The notes under the pieces are model-generated. The model worked only from the letters and a program-made list of their open reading frames with translations, was not told the origin of the DNA and did no database searches. A stretch of DNA of 64,000 bases from Channallabes apus (taxonomy: Eukaryota; Chordata; Actinopteri; Siluriformes; Clariidae), in NCBI GenBank assembly GCA_030522415.1, contig CM060121.1, forward strand, positions 6,626,476 to 6,690,475, written 5' to 3'. How positions within the stretch are numbered: position 1 is the first letter of the stretch; each line of letters begins with the position of its first letter. Positions 47,047-58,294 of this stretch are shown here, one piece after another. The translations under genes and the position numbers were made by a program.

Positions 47047-47560
47047 GTGGGTGTTTTGTTCTCGGTGTCATGCCACTCCCCCTTGATCTTGGTTTGTGTT
47101 ATTCTGTGTTTTGGTTCAGCTCTGTGTTTTGTCTAGCTCTATGTTTAGTCTAGCTCTGTGTTTGGTATAGCTCCATGTTTAGTCTAGCTCCATGTTTAGT
47201 CTAGCTCCATGTTTAGTCTAGCTCCATGTTTAGTCTAGCTCCGTGTTTAGTCTAGCTCCGTGTTTAGTCTAGCTCCGTGTTTTGTATAGCTCTGTGTTTG
47301 CTTTAGCCCTGTGTCTTGTTTAACTCTGTGTTTAGGTTAGCTCCGTGTGTTAGGTTAGCTCCGTGTGTTAGGTTAGCTCCGTGTGTTAGGTTAGCTCCGT
47401 GTTTGGTTTAGTCCGTGTGTTCGGTTCAGCTCTGTGTGTTAGTTCAGTTTGAGTCCTGTTTGTACATGTTCACATTTTGGTTCCTTTATTAAAAACCCCT
47501 TTTTCACTCTATCACCTCCGCCTCCATGTCTTCTCCAAACCCCACACGAGCACCCCGTTA

Positions 47561-47597
<37 letters not shown>

Positions 47598-47880
47598 CAA
47601 ACCTCATTATTTCATCAGTTAATGATTGGATCTAGTTCTTTCTGCCATATACCACCATTTCCATACAGTTTAAAATAGAACCCTGAACCATTCTTTTGCT
47701 GTATGACCCTAGACTGGGACGTAACACCATATTTAAGTGACCACTTTGATTTTCAAGCACAACAAAGACAACAGCTTTATTATGCAAAGATGTTCCTTCA
47801 GTTAAAAACAACTAGTTTGAGATTTATATCTGCTCATCTTTTTTGAACTATGCTAGAATGCCTCATCCCACCCCCGCTGT

Positions 47881-48055
47881 GGTTTTTTTTTTTTTTTTTT
47901 TGATATTTAATAAAAAAACAAACAAAAAAAAAAAAGCAGAGCCAGATACAATATACAATCGACACCCACAGCAAACATTTAAACACAAACAATAATCTGT
48001 TAATATAAGAGTGAACATGGAAACACCCACGGGCAAAACAATTCAGCAAAAGAAT
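47881..48055 (-). mobile_element. Poly(A)-tailed retrocopy
   Basis: Read on the minus strand it ends in ATTAAA-like sequence and a long A tract (plus-strand T run at 47883-47901). It is flanked by cacccccgctgt (47869-47880) and cacccccactgt (48056-48067), an 11/12 target duplication. Absent from the paralog at 17853. The source RNA is not recognised; no coding frame. Confidence 0.75.
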
Positions 48056-48261
48056 CACCCCCACTGTTAAAAAAATTTAAATAAAAAAGTAACTCGGTAA
48101 CTTTTACTCTGAGTAAATTTTTTAATGAGCTACTTTTTACTTTTATTTGAGTAGATTTTTATAAGGGTAACTTTACTTGTACTTAAGTTAAATTTCACTG
48201 AAGTAACAGTACTTGTACTTGAGTACAAAATTTTATTACTCTTTCCACCTCTGCAAATACC

Positions 48262-48768
48262 TTATAGAGTTGGGGCCCCCACCTTATGACAAGAACCCCA
48301 CATACATTATTAAAATAATTTTCTTTTTACCCCCATAGAACGTGAATATATAAACATATAATTGTACACATGGACACATTAAACATGGTACAATTCACAA
48401 CAATGGTGAGTAAAAAAATTACTCACCATATTAAATAAAAAGGATAGCTCTGTTATTAATACATAACAAATTTCTGAAAACGATAACAACAGTATAAATA
48501 AAAGCATAAAAGATTTGAAACATACACAGAAGCATCACATACTAATTTGCATAACACTGCCTGCAATATACTGGGAGAACTTGAGTGCCGTAATGATCAT
48601 AGTATTCATGCACATAGACTCCACTATATCTCTTCAAATTGCTCACGTTTGATAGAAAGTCAAAAATGTCCTAGAAATGTCTCATTTTTATTTTGTATGT
48701 TATGATTTAATGCTATAGTATTTAATGTACTGTTCATTTATATTAAATTTTATTGGTTTCATTGTAAC
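48262..48768. other. A+T-rich spacer, no supported gene
   Basis: Only weak open frames. It includes an inverted word pair attgtt..aacaat near 48390-48430, of no clear meaning. Confidence 0.5.
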
Positions 48769-49002
48769 AGGTTCGACCCCTTTTTGCATCAGCGGCACCA
48801 TGAAGCACGGACACTGTCATTTGGACAGAAATTTGTCGATGGTCCCTAAAATACCGCTTCCGAATGTCTGTCGAATGTCTGAATATCAAACTAACTTCAC
48901 CGCTGTATATGAAATAATAAGTCGGAGCGGAGACTGCCGGTTCCTTCGTTTTTACTATCAATTTGCACAGAAAACACATTTAATATTTCACATAACAGTG
49001 TA
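48769..49002 (-). mobile_element. LTR end fragment
   Basis: taacaggttcgaccc...catgaagcacggacac is the inverse of the LTR end at 20500-20550 (about 50 bp). What follows to 49002 may be the rest of this LTR piece, but was not recognised. Confidence 0.5.
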
Positions 49003-49007
49003 ACAGT

Positions 49008-49623
49008 TGTCATGTTATTAGTGAGAAAATCATTTCGTGTTTATAGCGACACCCGCTGGCCAATTTAGTCATTGCCAAATTAGCAACTTCCTGTTCAGCC
49101 ATTTTATCACAAGAGTTACTCTGGAAAGCATTGTCTCTTACAATCTTGAGTCATCTGCTTGTTTAAAGCCTTCTAGAAGCATTGCTTGTAAGTAATGTAG
49201 TTAATCTAAGTTTAATGATTCAGCATTTCCATGTATTGTGTGAATTTGTGCACTTTGCATATTTTGTGAGTCTGTGTACCATAAGCAGCTCACCTGTTAT
49301 CTTCACTGTGTTGTCAGGTTAGCTTAGCTATGTTGTTCCCTAGTACTTGTACTTTATGTTCAGAGCCTATTCATCTGTTTTGCAGTGTTTCTGTATAAGA
49401 ATACATTGTTTATACTGATAATGGAGTGATTGGACTAAAACAAAACTTTGTGTGATTAGTTTCACAGATTCAGTAATTAGGAAACTGTGTTCAAGATATT
49501 TACGAGTAAAGGAGACTGACCTTTATTCCCCACGTCTTGACTCATCATTTAACTTACAGTTACTGACTGTTTAGCTATCTGTCAACTTGTGCATGGAAGC
49601 CACACACACTGGAGGACAGAATA
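49008..49623 (+). repeat. BEL/Pao 5' LTR
   Basis: 616 bp, starting TGTCATGTTATTAG. Nearly identical to 56954-57560. The clearest difference is 'cgacacccgctggccaattt' against a shorter ctggccatattt, a few bases in one place. This suggests a modest age. Confidence 0.93.
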
Positions 49624-49730
49624 GTGAAAAAGCAGCAACACAGAAGGCTACACCCAGCAGATTCTGTAAAGAAAGACAGTTCCCTCTCATCCTCTTCAGT
49701 CTTCCTCGCATACCTCATGACAGATCCAAG

Positions 49731-52700
49731 ATGGAAGAGAATACAGAGATGAGAGCCATCAACTCTTCTAGCCAGCTGGAAACCAAGTCGGTTATATCCA
49801 ACAGTTCATCAAGTTCAAGAAAGACCTCAGCAAGCATGGCAGCAGCTAGAGCACGCGCAAGGGTTGAAGCTGCAAACGCGTGCACTACATTCGTGAAAAG
49901 AGAGACTGAGGTAATATTAGAAAAGGCCAAACTGGAAGCAAAGTTGCGCACGCTGCAGCATGAAAAGGAGGTTGCGGCAGCCACAGCAGAAGCTGAAGTT
50001 TACATTTACATTTGGGCATTTGGCAGACGCTCTTATCCAGAGCGACTTACATTTTTTTTTATCTCATTACACATCTGAGCAGTTGAGGGTTAAGGGCCTT
50101 GCTCAAGGGCCCAACAGTGGCAACTTGGTTGTTGTGGGGTTTGAACCTGGGATCTTCCGAACCGTAGTCCAATGCCTTAACCACTGAGCTACCCCTGGCC
50201 CTCAGTTCTGGAGTCAGTGGCAGCAGAGTTACAATTAGATGAGAGCAGAGGTGCATTATGGCACTGCCTCGTGAACCTGCTGAAAAGTGACTATGTTGAC
50301 CGTATCTCAGCCACACACCATAGCCAGCTCACTCCCTATCAGGCTCAGCCATTTCATCCCTCTCTCACCAAAGTTGTCCATCAGACATATGCTACAGAGT
50401 CTGATGTGCAGTCAGGTTCCACTCTACATCATAACCTAGCTCAAGTCCGAGCACGTCAGCCCCATCTTTCCCCTCTTACCAAAACCAAGCAGCAGCCACA
50501 CGCTGTGGAGCACACAGCCTCAATCCTCAGTCCTCCTTATCAACCAGCTCATGGTCAGACCCACGGTCAAAGTACAGCACACCAGCCGCCCTCTCCCCCT
50601 CCTAAGGAAGCAGTGAACTCATCATGCATCACAAACCATGCAGGTATGAGTGACATAACCAGGTACTTAGTCCGCCGTGAGATTGTTAATTCAGGGCTTA
50701 GCAAGTTTGACGATTACCCTGAAAACTACTGGGCCTGGAAATCCTCGTTCACTAGTGCCATAGAAGGGCTGAGATTAACAGCTAGTGAAGAGCTAGATCT
50801 TTTAGTTAAATGGCTAGGGCCCAAGTCTTCAGAGCACATCAAGAGGCTAAGAGCTGTCCACATTACTGAATCCATCAATGGCCTTAGAATGGTGTGGCTA
50901 CGTCTCAAAGATTGCTATGGCTGTCCCAAGATCATTGAAAAGACTCTTTTTGACAGGCTAGAAAATTTTCCCAAAATTAACATCAAAGAACCTCTAAAGC
51001 TCAGAGAGCTCGGTGACCTGCTGAAAGAAATTGAGTCTGCAAAGTTGGAGGGCTACCTGCCTGGGCTCTCTTATCTGGACACGGCGCGAGGCGTGACACC
51101 CATCGTCAACAAACTCCCTCACAACCTCCAAGAGAAATGGATGTCTTTGGGTTCCCAGTATAAGATCAATCACCAAGTAGTCTTCCCACCTTTCTCATTT
51201 TTTGCAGACTTTGTCTGTCGTGAAGCCCACACACGTAGCGACCCCAGCTTCACTTTAAGCCTATGCGCTGGCAATGCTACAAAGCCAGACTACCCTGTGA
51301 AAAGACAAGGACACCCTAAAAGCTTTGTGTCTGCCAATAAGACTGAGATCTCACACATGCAGTCTCCAAACACTGCTAACACCATCTCAAGCTGCAAGCC
51401 AGACATCGACAAGCAATGTCCTATTCACAAAAAACCCCATCCCCTCAGACGCTGTAGAGCATTTCGAACTAAAAGCATCGAAGAACGCAAAACATTCTTA
51501 AAAGAAAATAATATTTGTTTCAGATGCTGTTCTTCAAACAGGCATCTAGCAAAAGTCTGTAAGGCAGCCATACAGTGTTATGAATGTAACAGTGAAGCGC
51601 ACGTCACAGCCCTCCATCCTGGGCAGCCCGCATGGACAGTTAAGCCCCCTAATGCAGAGCATGGCGGGGAGAAAGAGGGGAATGCCTCTTTTGTAGTGAA
51701 CAACAAATGCACTGATGTTTGTGGCGATTCACTGAGCTCTCTGTCCTGCTCTAAAATCTGTTTCATTGAGGTCTTTCACAAAAGCAGACCAGACAAAGCT
51801 GTCAAACTTTACACAATACTTGACGATCAGAGCAACCGGTCCCTCGCTAGATCAGAGTTTTTCGACATCTTCCACCTCGAGAGCACAGTCTCTCCTTATA
51901 CACTTCGCACATGCGCTGGAATCACAGAGATGTCTGGGACAGTCGCACAGTCTCTTGATGGAACCTGCAACGTGTCTCTTCCTACGCTTATTGAGTGCAA
52001 TCACATGCCAGATGACAGGTCAGAGATACCTACGCCTGACGTAGCGAAACACCATTCACACCTAAGCTCTATTGCTCATCTCATTCCCCCTCTCAATTCG
52101 GATGCGCAGATCCTCATCCTGCTTGGCCGTGATGTCCTGCAAGTTCACAAGGTCAGAGATCAACGCAATGGGCCTAAGAATGCACCTTATGCTCAGAGAC
52201 TTGACCTTGGTTGGGTTATAGTTGGTGAGGTCTGCTTAGGCGCTGCACACAAACCCACGACTGTGAACACTTATCGCACCAATATCTTAAGCAATGGACG
52301 TCCTTCTCACTTCAGTCCATGTCACAACCGCATCTTACTGAAAGAGATGTTGAATGCAGACATGTCAGAGCCCCCTTGTTCCACTCAGTCTGCTTTTGAC
52401 ACTCACCTCTCTTGTAGTTGGAGCCTCTGCTGTGAAAGCCCACAAGACGGCACCATCTTTGAAAGAACGGCAGATGATGACAAGGTGGCTCCGTCAATAG
52501 AGGACAGGCTGTTCATGCAGATAATGGACAAACAGATGTTCATGGATGACACAAACAGCTGGGTGGCGCCGTTTCCCTTTAGATTTCCGAGAGCACGCCT
52601 GCCTAATAACAAAGAACAAGCTTTGAGCCGTCTCACCTCTCTCTGTCGTACGCTTGAGAAAAGGCCTCAGATGAAGGAGCACTTCATGGCATTTATGCAA

Positions 52701-52859
52701 AAGATCTTCAATCACCACCACGCCGAACCAGCTCCACCCTTACATGAAAAAGAAGAATGCTGGTACCTACCTACATTCGGCGTGTACCATCCACGTAAGC
52801 CTGAGCAGATTAGGGTGGTGTTCGACTCCAGCGCTCGTTATCATGGTGTGTCACTAAAC
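49731..52859 (+). pseudogene. BEL/Pao Gag, protease and start of reverse transcriptase
   Basis: The likely start is ATG at 49731 (MEENTEMRAINSSS), with a helical Ala-rich stretch, then the SINE, then the frame continues from 50206 to 52859. Seen in order: PENYWAWKSSFTSA of the Pao-type Gag domain (about 50720), Cys/His knuckles with CFRCCSSNRHLAKVC (51515-51560), and LYTILDDQSNRS of the aspartic protease (about 51810). Then comes TFGVYHPRKPEQIRVVFDSS at the start of reverse transcriptase (about 52773). Apart from the SINE this part has no stop. The hAT at 52860 cuts it, and the open frame running on to 53102 is hAT sequence. Confidence 0.9.
50001..50205 (-). mobile_element. tRNA-derived SINE in Gag
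   Basis: Minus-strand reading: ggtagctcagtggttaaggc (A-box region) and ggttcaaacccc (B-box) form a tRNA-like head at the right. The tail 'gtcgctctggataagagcgt' and a (TTTACA)n end lie at the left. Flanks share only agtt. It splits the BEL/Pao Gag frame between Val and Leu codons. Confidence 0.88.
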
Positions 52860-53119
52860 CAGTGGTTCTCAAAGTGTGGGGCGCGCCCCACTAGTGGGGA
52901 ATACAGACATGACAGGTGGGGCGCAAAGAACGGGAGGAAAAACAGGAAAGTACCTACTGTCTTTATTGATAATAAAGAGCGTACGCTCAAAACTAAACAA
53001 TCACACACAAATAAATGGATCATTAATACAAGTAAATTTAAAATAACATCAGTTGGGGGCCGGGAGAAAAAGTGGAACCATAGTGGAACAATAACGGTTT
53101 AACGTCGGACCAACGTGAG

Positions 53120-53347
53120 CAGCGCTGCTCGAATCACAAACCTGCGCGCCCCACTGGGCAGCGCTGTGCGACTCTGACAGAAATAAACCGCGCCGACCAT
53201 CAAAATGCATTTTCCCCCGCTGGGATGCGCACGTACAAACCAGGCATGGCAAGGCGGAAACAATATTAAACAGTCCTGACATTTTAAATAAATTATTTTT
53301 AAATAAAACACAGTGGGTCGCGCAGGTTTGTGATTCGAGCGGCGCTG
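53120..53347. repeat. Inner inverted repeat of the hAT element
   Basis: 37-bp arms at 53120-53156 and 53311-53347 (cgaatcacaaacctgcgcg and its inverse), with three or fewer mismatches, around a 154-bp loop. May mark a small MITE inside the hAT. Confidence 0.85.
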
Positions 53348-53498
53348 CGCGATCCACCGGGCTGCGCAAGTAAACCAGATCATCACTGCGCTATCCAGAT
53401 AGTTGAGCTGCGCTGTATTTGCGCAGATATTTGGTTCAATCGGGTGCCGCGGTTTCGTCCCACTTTTGAGGTGTTTGGCTTCACATACACTTCGACAA

Positions 53499-53929
53499 TG
53501 GAAGAAGACGGTGCAGTAAGAGTTTACTTACATGTGTCGAAACCAACAATGAGGAGATTGTAAAGAAAAAAGATGCATCGTCTGTGGTGTGGAATTGGTT
53601 TGGATATAAGAAAAGTGATACGAATGAGATGAACATGATTTGCGAGGTACACAAGTGCACTGTTTTAACAAGTGGTGGAAACCTTTTCTATCATCTGAAA
53701 TCCAAACGAATATGGCCAAAGTAAAAAGAATGCGACAAACCCCAACAATTCACAGTTTAAATAAAATTACATAAAAAAATAAAATGATGTAAAACAGTTT
53801 CTTTGTGTTTGAATTTTTATTTATGCATTTTCAGATACAAATTGTTATATTGTGATATATATCGTTATCGAGGTAGAAAATAGCTTCTCCTGTGTTAGAA
53901 GATTTGGGTTATATCGCCCACCCCTAATG
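53499..53929 (+). pseudogene. BED-finger hAT transposase relic and hAT terminus
   Basis: Plus strand at about 53560-53724 reads SSVVWNWFGYKKSDTNEMNM and GGNLFYHLKSKR, an N-terminal BED zinc finger of a hAT transposase; its short ORF is frameshifted from the ATG at 53499. At 53850-53929 'atatatcgttatcg' and 'tatatcgcccacccctaa' are a hAT terminus of a different family. The catalytic domain is gone. Confidence 0.7.
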
Positions 53930-54440
53930 AAGCCTATCTTGAGCTTGGATTCATGGTGGGGCAGAAGAGAGACCCGTGTATGTTTTGTGTCTTATACCGC
54001 TGGCAGCAGACCGCATGAGACCCAACAAATTAGGAAGACACTTAGACAACACACTCCAGGCACGTTAATAAACCACTCGACTTCTTTGAAAGAAAGCTGG
54101 CAGAATACAGACAGCAGGATAATCGCATGGTAACATCTGAATCAGTGGACAGCAAAGCACAAATGGCTTCATTGAAAGTTGCATACAGAATTGGCCAGTG
54201 CAAAAAAACTACAAACTGAGCAGCTAATAAACATGGGGTCAATTATGCAATGAATTTATAACAATTGCACGTGTCTTTTATCTATTTTTAACTTGATGGT
54301 GTTTGATCGTATTGGTTTAGGAATTGATATTTCAATAAACAGTAAACTTGGCCGATTTCGTTATTTTGTTGACAAGTGGGGCTTGAAAATTCGCTCACCC
54401 CCTTAAGTGGGGAATGACAGAAAAAGTTTGAGAACCACTG

Positions 54441-55521
54441 CACTAAACGATGTGCTACTGACAGGGCCAGATCTGAACAACAGCCTGCTGGGAGTTCTGC
54501 TACGCTTTAGACGTGAGCCAGTTGCCATCACTGCAGACATAGAACAAATGTTCCACAGTTTCATTGTCCGAGAGGATCACAGGAACTTCCTATGATTTCT
54601 CTGGTTCAGAGACAACAATACATCTAAAGGCATCGTTGAATACAGAATGGGTTCATGTATTCGGCAACAGCTCTTCCCCTGCCGGGCTCAGGCGTGCGGC
54701 TCAACATGGAGAGGCCGATTTTGGCGCAGATGAAAAGGCCTTTGTGCAGAGGAATTTCTATGTCGACGATGGACTCAAGTCCCTTCCCTCCATCACAGAA
54801 GCCATTGACCTGCTCAAAGCTACACAGGATATGCTCGCTATCTCTAACCTGCGGCTTCATAAAATAGCATCCAACAGCCCAACAGTTATGTAAGCATTCC
54901 ATTCTGCTGATTATGCAAAGGATCTAAAAGACCTGGACTTGGAGATAGATTCCCCACCAGTACAACGCAGCTTAGGACTGAGCTGGAACCTTCAGAATGA
55001 TCCATTCACATTCCGTGTTGCCAGCTCTGATAAGCCATTCACCCGTAGGGGCGTCCTAGCTACAGTAAACAGCCTGTTCGACCCCCTTGGTCTCGTGGCC
55101 CCTATCACTGTCCAAGGGAAACTCCTGCTCAGACAGCTTACAAGCACGACTGTGGACTGGGATGCTCCTCTCTCCCCTGAAAAGGAGGCCGAATGGAATG
55201 CCTGGAGAGACTCGCTACAAGATCTCATACAGTTTGAAACCCCACGAGCATACACAGTAGCCTCTCTCTCAAAAGCAGCGAAGAAAGAGATCCATGTGTT
55301 TGCTGATGCATCTACAGTATACAGGCTATAGCGGCTGTAGCTTATTTTAAGGTTACAGACAAAGATGCTGCATGCCATGTAGGCTTCATCATGGGAAAGG
55401 CCAAATTAGCCCCTCAGCCAAACCACACTGTTCTCAGACTCGAACTGTGTGCTGCTGTCCTCGCAGTTGACCTAGCAGAGCTGATTGTGCAAGAGTTGTA
55501 CTGTAAGCCAGATGCTTTGGA
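54441..55521 (+). pseudogene. BEL/Pao reverse transcriptase and RNase H, broken
   Basis: Reading resumes at 54449 with [24 protein letters not shown] at 54593-54595 interrupts after HRNFL. The core with NFYVDDGLKS (about 54751-54780) lies in another frame, so at least one indel precedes it. A stop at 54893 and a further frameshift near 55310 (after HVFADAST) follow. The RNase H part ends at LIVQELYCKPDAL, where the LINE begins. Not functional. Confidence 0.88.
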
Positions 55522-56042
55522 AGCTTCTTCCCGCAGGCGATACGGACTCTCAATCACCACCACACAGTACTGACCCACACATATGGTTTTTACACACACT
55601 CTGGACATTCGTTTACACTAGTGACCACTGCACAACTACACTTCGTGGTCATCAAACCACTCAATCACTATCACAAGTCACTTTAATTAAATCACTTTAA
55701 GCATATTCGCACTGCACAAGACACTTTAAACATGTGGATTGCACAACCCTGGACATTACCATACTTTTCCTACTCGTACAGCTGCTCTTACTGTTCATAT
55801 ATTATTCATATACAGTATTTTCTATATTGTGTATTGTTGTACAGTTATTTTATCGTAACTTTAATTTTATATTTTAATTTTATTCTTTCCTAGTTAAATT
55901 CACCCTCTATTTTATTTTTCATATTTATTTCCTATTCCAATTCATAGTCTTTTGTTTTAAGGTCATGAGCAGTTGTCTAAGCATTTCACTGCATATCGTA
56001 CTGTGTATGACTGTGTATGTGACAAATAGAATTTGAATTTGA
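55522..56042 (+). mobile_element. 5'-truncated CR1/Rex1-like LINE in BEL/Pao
   Basis: Starts at agcttcttcccgcaggcgat, the last coding words of the LINE, and runs through the 3' UTR to gtgacaaatagaatttgaat. No target duplication is visible. BEL sequence on its two sides is not contiguous: the end of RNase H and the start of integrase are missing. Confidence 0.85.
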
Positions 56043-56868
56043 AAAGTAAAAGGTGGGCTGTGATTTTCACGTGTTTAAGTGTGCGAGCAGTGCATATCGA
56101 ATTGATAGAGTCAATGGACAGCTCATCCTTCATAAATGCTCTACGGCGCTTTATTTCCCTGCGAGGTCTTGTAAAGCGAATACGCTCTGACTGTGGAACT
56201 AACTTTAGATGGGCATGCAGAGAGCTGAAAATGCTCATGGATGATACAACGGAACCAAGCGTGTCAAGATATCTCAGTGAAGAGGGGTGCACATGGACCT
56301 TTAATCCACCACACTCCTCTCATATGGGAGGGGCGTGGGAAAGAATGATTGGGATCTCGAGACGGATCCTGGACTCCATGCTCTCCCAAGTCACTCCCTC
56401 ATGCCTCACTCACGAAGTGTTGTCCACGTTCATGGCCGAAGTATGTGCCATTATTAATGGAAGACCTCTGACACCCATCTCTGACATGATCCTCACGCAG
56501 AAAATGTCCACTCATTTGCCTCCTCCTGTATCCTTTGAAAAGACTGATCTGTACCATCAACAGTGGAAAAGAGTGCAACATCTTGCCAACACATTCTGGG
56601 AGAGATGGAGACGAGAATATCTGGCTACATTACAAACTCGCAATAAATGGCAAGAAAGTAGGCCAGACATTAAAGAAGGTGATCTACTGTAGTCCTGTTG
56701 AAAGACAATCAAGTGAAAAGAAATGAGTGGCCTATGGCTCTCGTTACCAAAGATATCACTGGCACTGATGGGAAAGTCAGGAGATTAGAACTCAGGGTAA
56801 CTAAGGGTGGTAGTGTGAAAACATTCCTTAGACCTATTGTGGAGGTTATACCTCTTATGTCTGTTTAG
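56043..56868 (+). pseudogene. BEL/Pao integrase C-terminal part
   Basis: Begins inside the integrase core with AVIFTCLSVRAVHIELIESM. The second catalytic Asp lies in RIRSDCGTNF (about 56178-56205) and the Glu region in HMGGAWERMIGISRRILDSM. The first catalytic Asp and zinc-binding end are lost. A stop at 56690 follows EGDLL; the tail continues in another frame to a natural end at 56866-56868 (EVIPLMSV). Confidence 0.88.
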
Positions 56869-56953
56869 ATTTACAAGAATGCAGTATTTTTACACTGTTC
56901 TTCTCGCAAAAAATGTGTGTTTAGTGATATTGTGTTCAATATCAGACGGGGAG

Positions 56954-57560
56954 TGTCATGTTATTAGTGAGAGAATCATTTCGTGTTTATAGCTGGCCAT
57001 ATTTAGTCATTGCCAAATTAGCAACTTCCTGTTCAGCCATTTTATCACAAGAGTTACTCTGGAAAGCATTGTCTCTTACATCTTGAGTCATCTGCTTGTT
57101 TAAAGCCTTCTAGAAGCATTGCTTGTAAGTAATGTAGTTAATCTAAGTTTAATGATTCAGCATTTCCATGTATTGTGTGAATTTGTGCACTTTGCATATT
57201 TTGTGAGGCTGTGTACCATAAGCAGCTCACCTGTTATCTTCATTGTGTTGTCAGGTTAGCTTAGCTATGTTGTTCCCTAGTACTTGTACTTCATGTTCAG
57301 AGCCTATTCATCTGTTTTGCAGTGTTTCTGTATAAGAATACATTGTTTATACTGATAATGGAGTGATTGGACTAAAACAAAACTTTGTGTGATTAGTTTC
57401 ACAGATTCAGTAATTAGGAAACTGTGTTCAAGATATTTACGAGTAAAGGAGACTGACCTTTATTCCCCACGTCTTGACTCATCATTTAACTTACAGTTAC
57501 TGACTGTTTAGCTATCTGTCAACTTGTGCACGGAAGCCACGCACACTGGAGGACAGAATA
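56954..57560 (+). repeat. BEL/Pao 3' LTR
   Basis: 607 bp, nearly identical to the 5' LTR. Preceded by the purine tract acggggag. Confidence 0.93.
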
Positions 57561-57565
57561 ACAGT

Positions 57566-57683
57566 ATTAGCACGCATGACCAACAATACCTAGGAGGTAT
57601 TGTTACACTACTGAAAGTAGATCTAAACATTACATACGGGTTATGCATTCCCGCACCCGACCCACCGACTGGCAAAAAAAAAA

Positions 57684-57731
<48 letters not shown>

Positions 57732-58294
57732 TTCATATGATTAATAATAAGAAGAAAAGATGTGTACTGTTTTTTGGAGAGGGAAATAAGACATCACTTA
57801 CCTTAAGAAGAAGATGTGTCGCTAATGGTGTAATATCCAGCGTACATACCTTTATATACCTTCAAAATTGAAAGTGAAAGGTGCGTGTTGGTCTGTTTTA
57901 ATCCCTTCCTGGTCTTTGAGAAGCTGATGAAGATTGTAACCATGACATTACTATTATTTGTCCATTTTAAATAAAAGACCTAAAGGTCCTAGAAATGAAA
58001 ACAATAGGGTATTGGGGGATAATGCTTATAATTATGCAAGGCCAAACTGTGTATGTGATGTCAGATTGTGAGTTTGTGTCTTGTGGGTGTCAGTCTTTTA
58101 GATAAAAACTAAAATAAGAACAACCGAAAAAAAGTACAAATTAACTCTAAATTCATATTTTGATTTTGGCTTCAATATTCCCTGTCTTATGGGGGAAATT
58201 TCACATTTTATATTCTGCTGGCAGCCCCTGACATAAAGATCTTCATCCATGCCTGTTCATTAAACAAACAAAAAAATGAATATATAGTGCCAGC
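57566..58294. repeat. Duplicated segment, second copy (left part)
   Basis: Contains a (TA)n tract (57689-57730). The exon-like block at 57785-57870 and 'aaaataaaagacctaaa' near 57965 match 29700-29815, 33223-33310 and 32290. No gene is called. Confidence 0.6.

Larger units (their letters stand above)
44165..47562 (+). mobile_element. Non-autonomous LTR element with coding minisatellite
   Basis: The first LTR is 44165-44843 (TGTCACGG...CCGTTACA). The second (about 46990-47562) has the same 3' part but lacks its start, joining the internal region at the shared word gccttttg. A gtgtg duplication (44160-44164, 47563-47567) lies in a (GT)n tract, matching the empty (GT)n site of the paralog at 17338. 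The LTRs carry many near-19-bp tagctctgtgttt repeats (44455-44740, 47116-47440). No protease, reverse transcriptase or integrase is present. Confidence 0.88.
43511..48253. mobile_element. hAT element with nested LTR element
   Basis: Ends CAGAGGTGGAAAG at 43511 and CTTTCCACCTCTG at 48241-48253. A perfect 8-bp duplication CAAATACC flanks them (43503-43510 and 48254-48261), as for hAT elements. The terminal words resemble the Tol2-like group. No transposase is present. Without the nested LTR element (44165-47562) and retrocopy, it is about 1.2 kb. A truncated paralog lies at 16993-17853. Confidence 0.92.
52860..54440. mobile_element. hAT element inserted in BEL/Pao pol
   Basis: Ends CAGTGGTTCTCAAA and TTTGAGAACCACTG with a perfect 8-bp duplication CACTAAAC (52852-52859, 54441-54448). 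Removing it restores the reverse transcriptase frame. It contains an inner inverted repeat, a BED-finger relic and the end of another hAT element, so it is a compound. No full transposase. Confidence 0.93.
49008..57560 (+). mobile_element. BEL/Pao LTR retrotransposon, broken by three insertions
   Basis: Paired LTRs (49008-49623 and 56954-57560) with a 5-bp duplication acagt outside (49003-49007, 57561-57565); the shared bases ta could extend it to 7. A purine tract acggggag precedes the second LTR. The order Gag, protease, reverse transcriptase, RNase H, integrase is that of the BEL/Pao group. A SINE (about 50001-50205), a hAT (52860-54440) and a LINE (55522-56042) interrupt it. Stops, frameshifts and a deletion make it defective. 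Confidence 0.95.

Noticed and set aside
50217..53102. Single 961-residue retrotransposon protein
   Set aside because: The last 80 or so codons are hAT sequence; the true BEL frame is cut at 52859 and the GTG at 50217 is not the start.
53049..53386. Minus-strand frames of 95-106 codons in the hAT
   Set aside because: They run through the inner inverted repeat and show no transposase motif.
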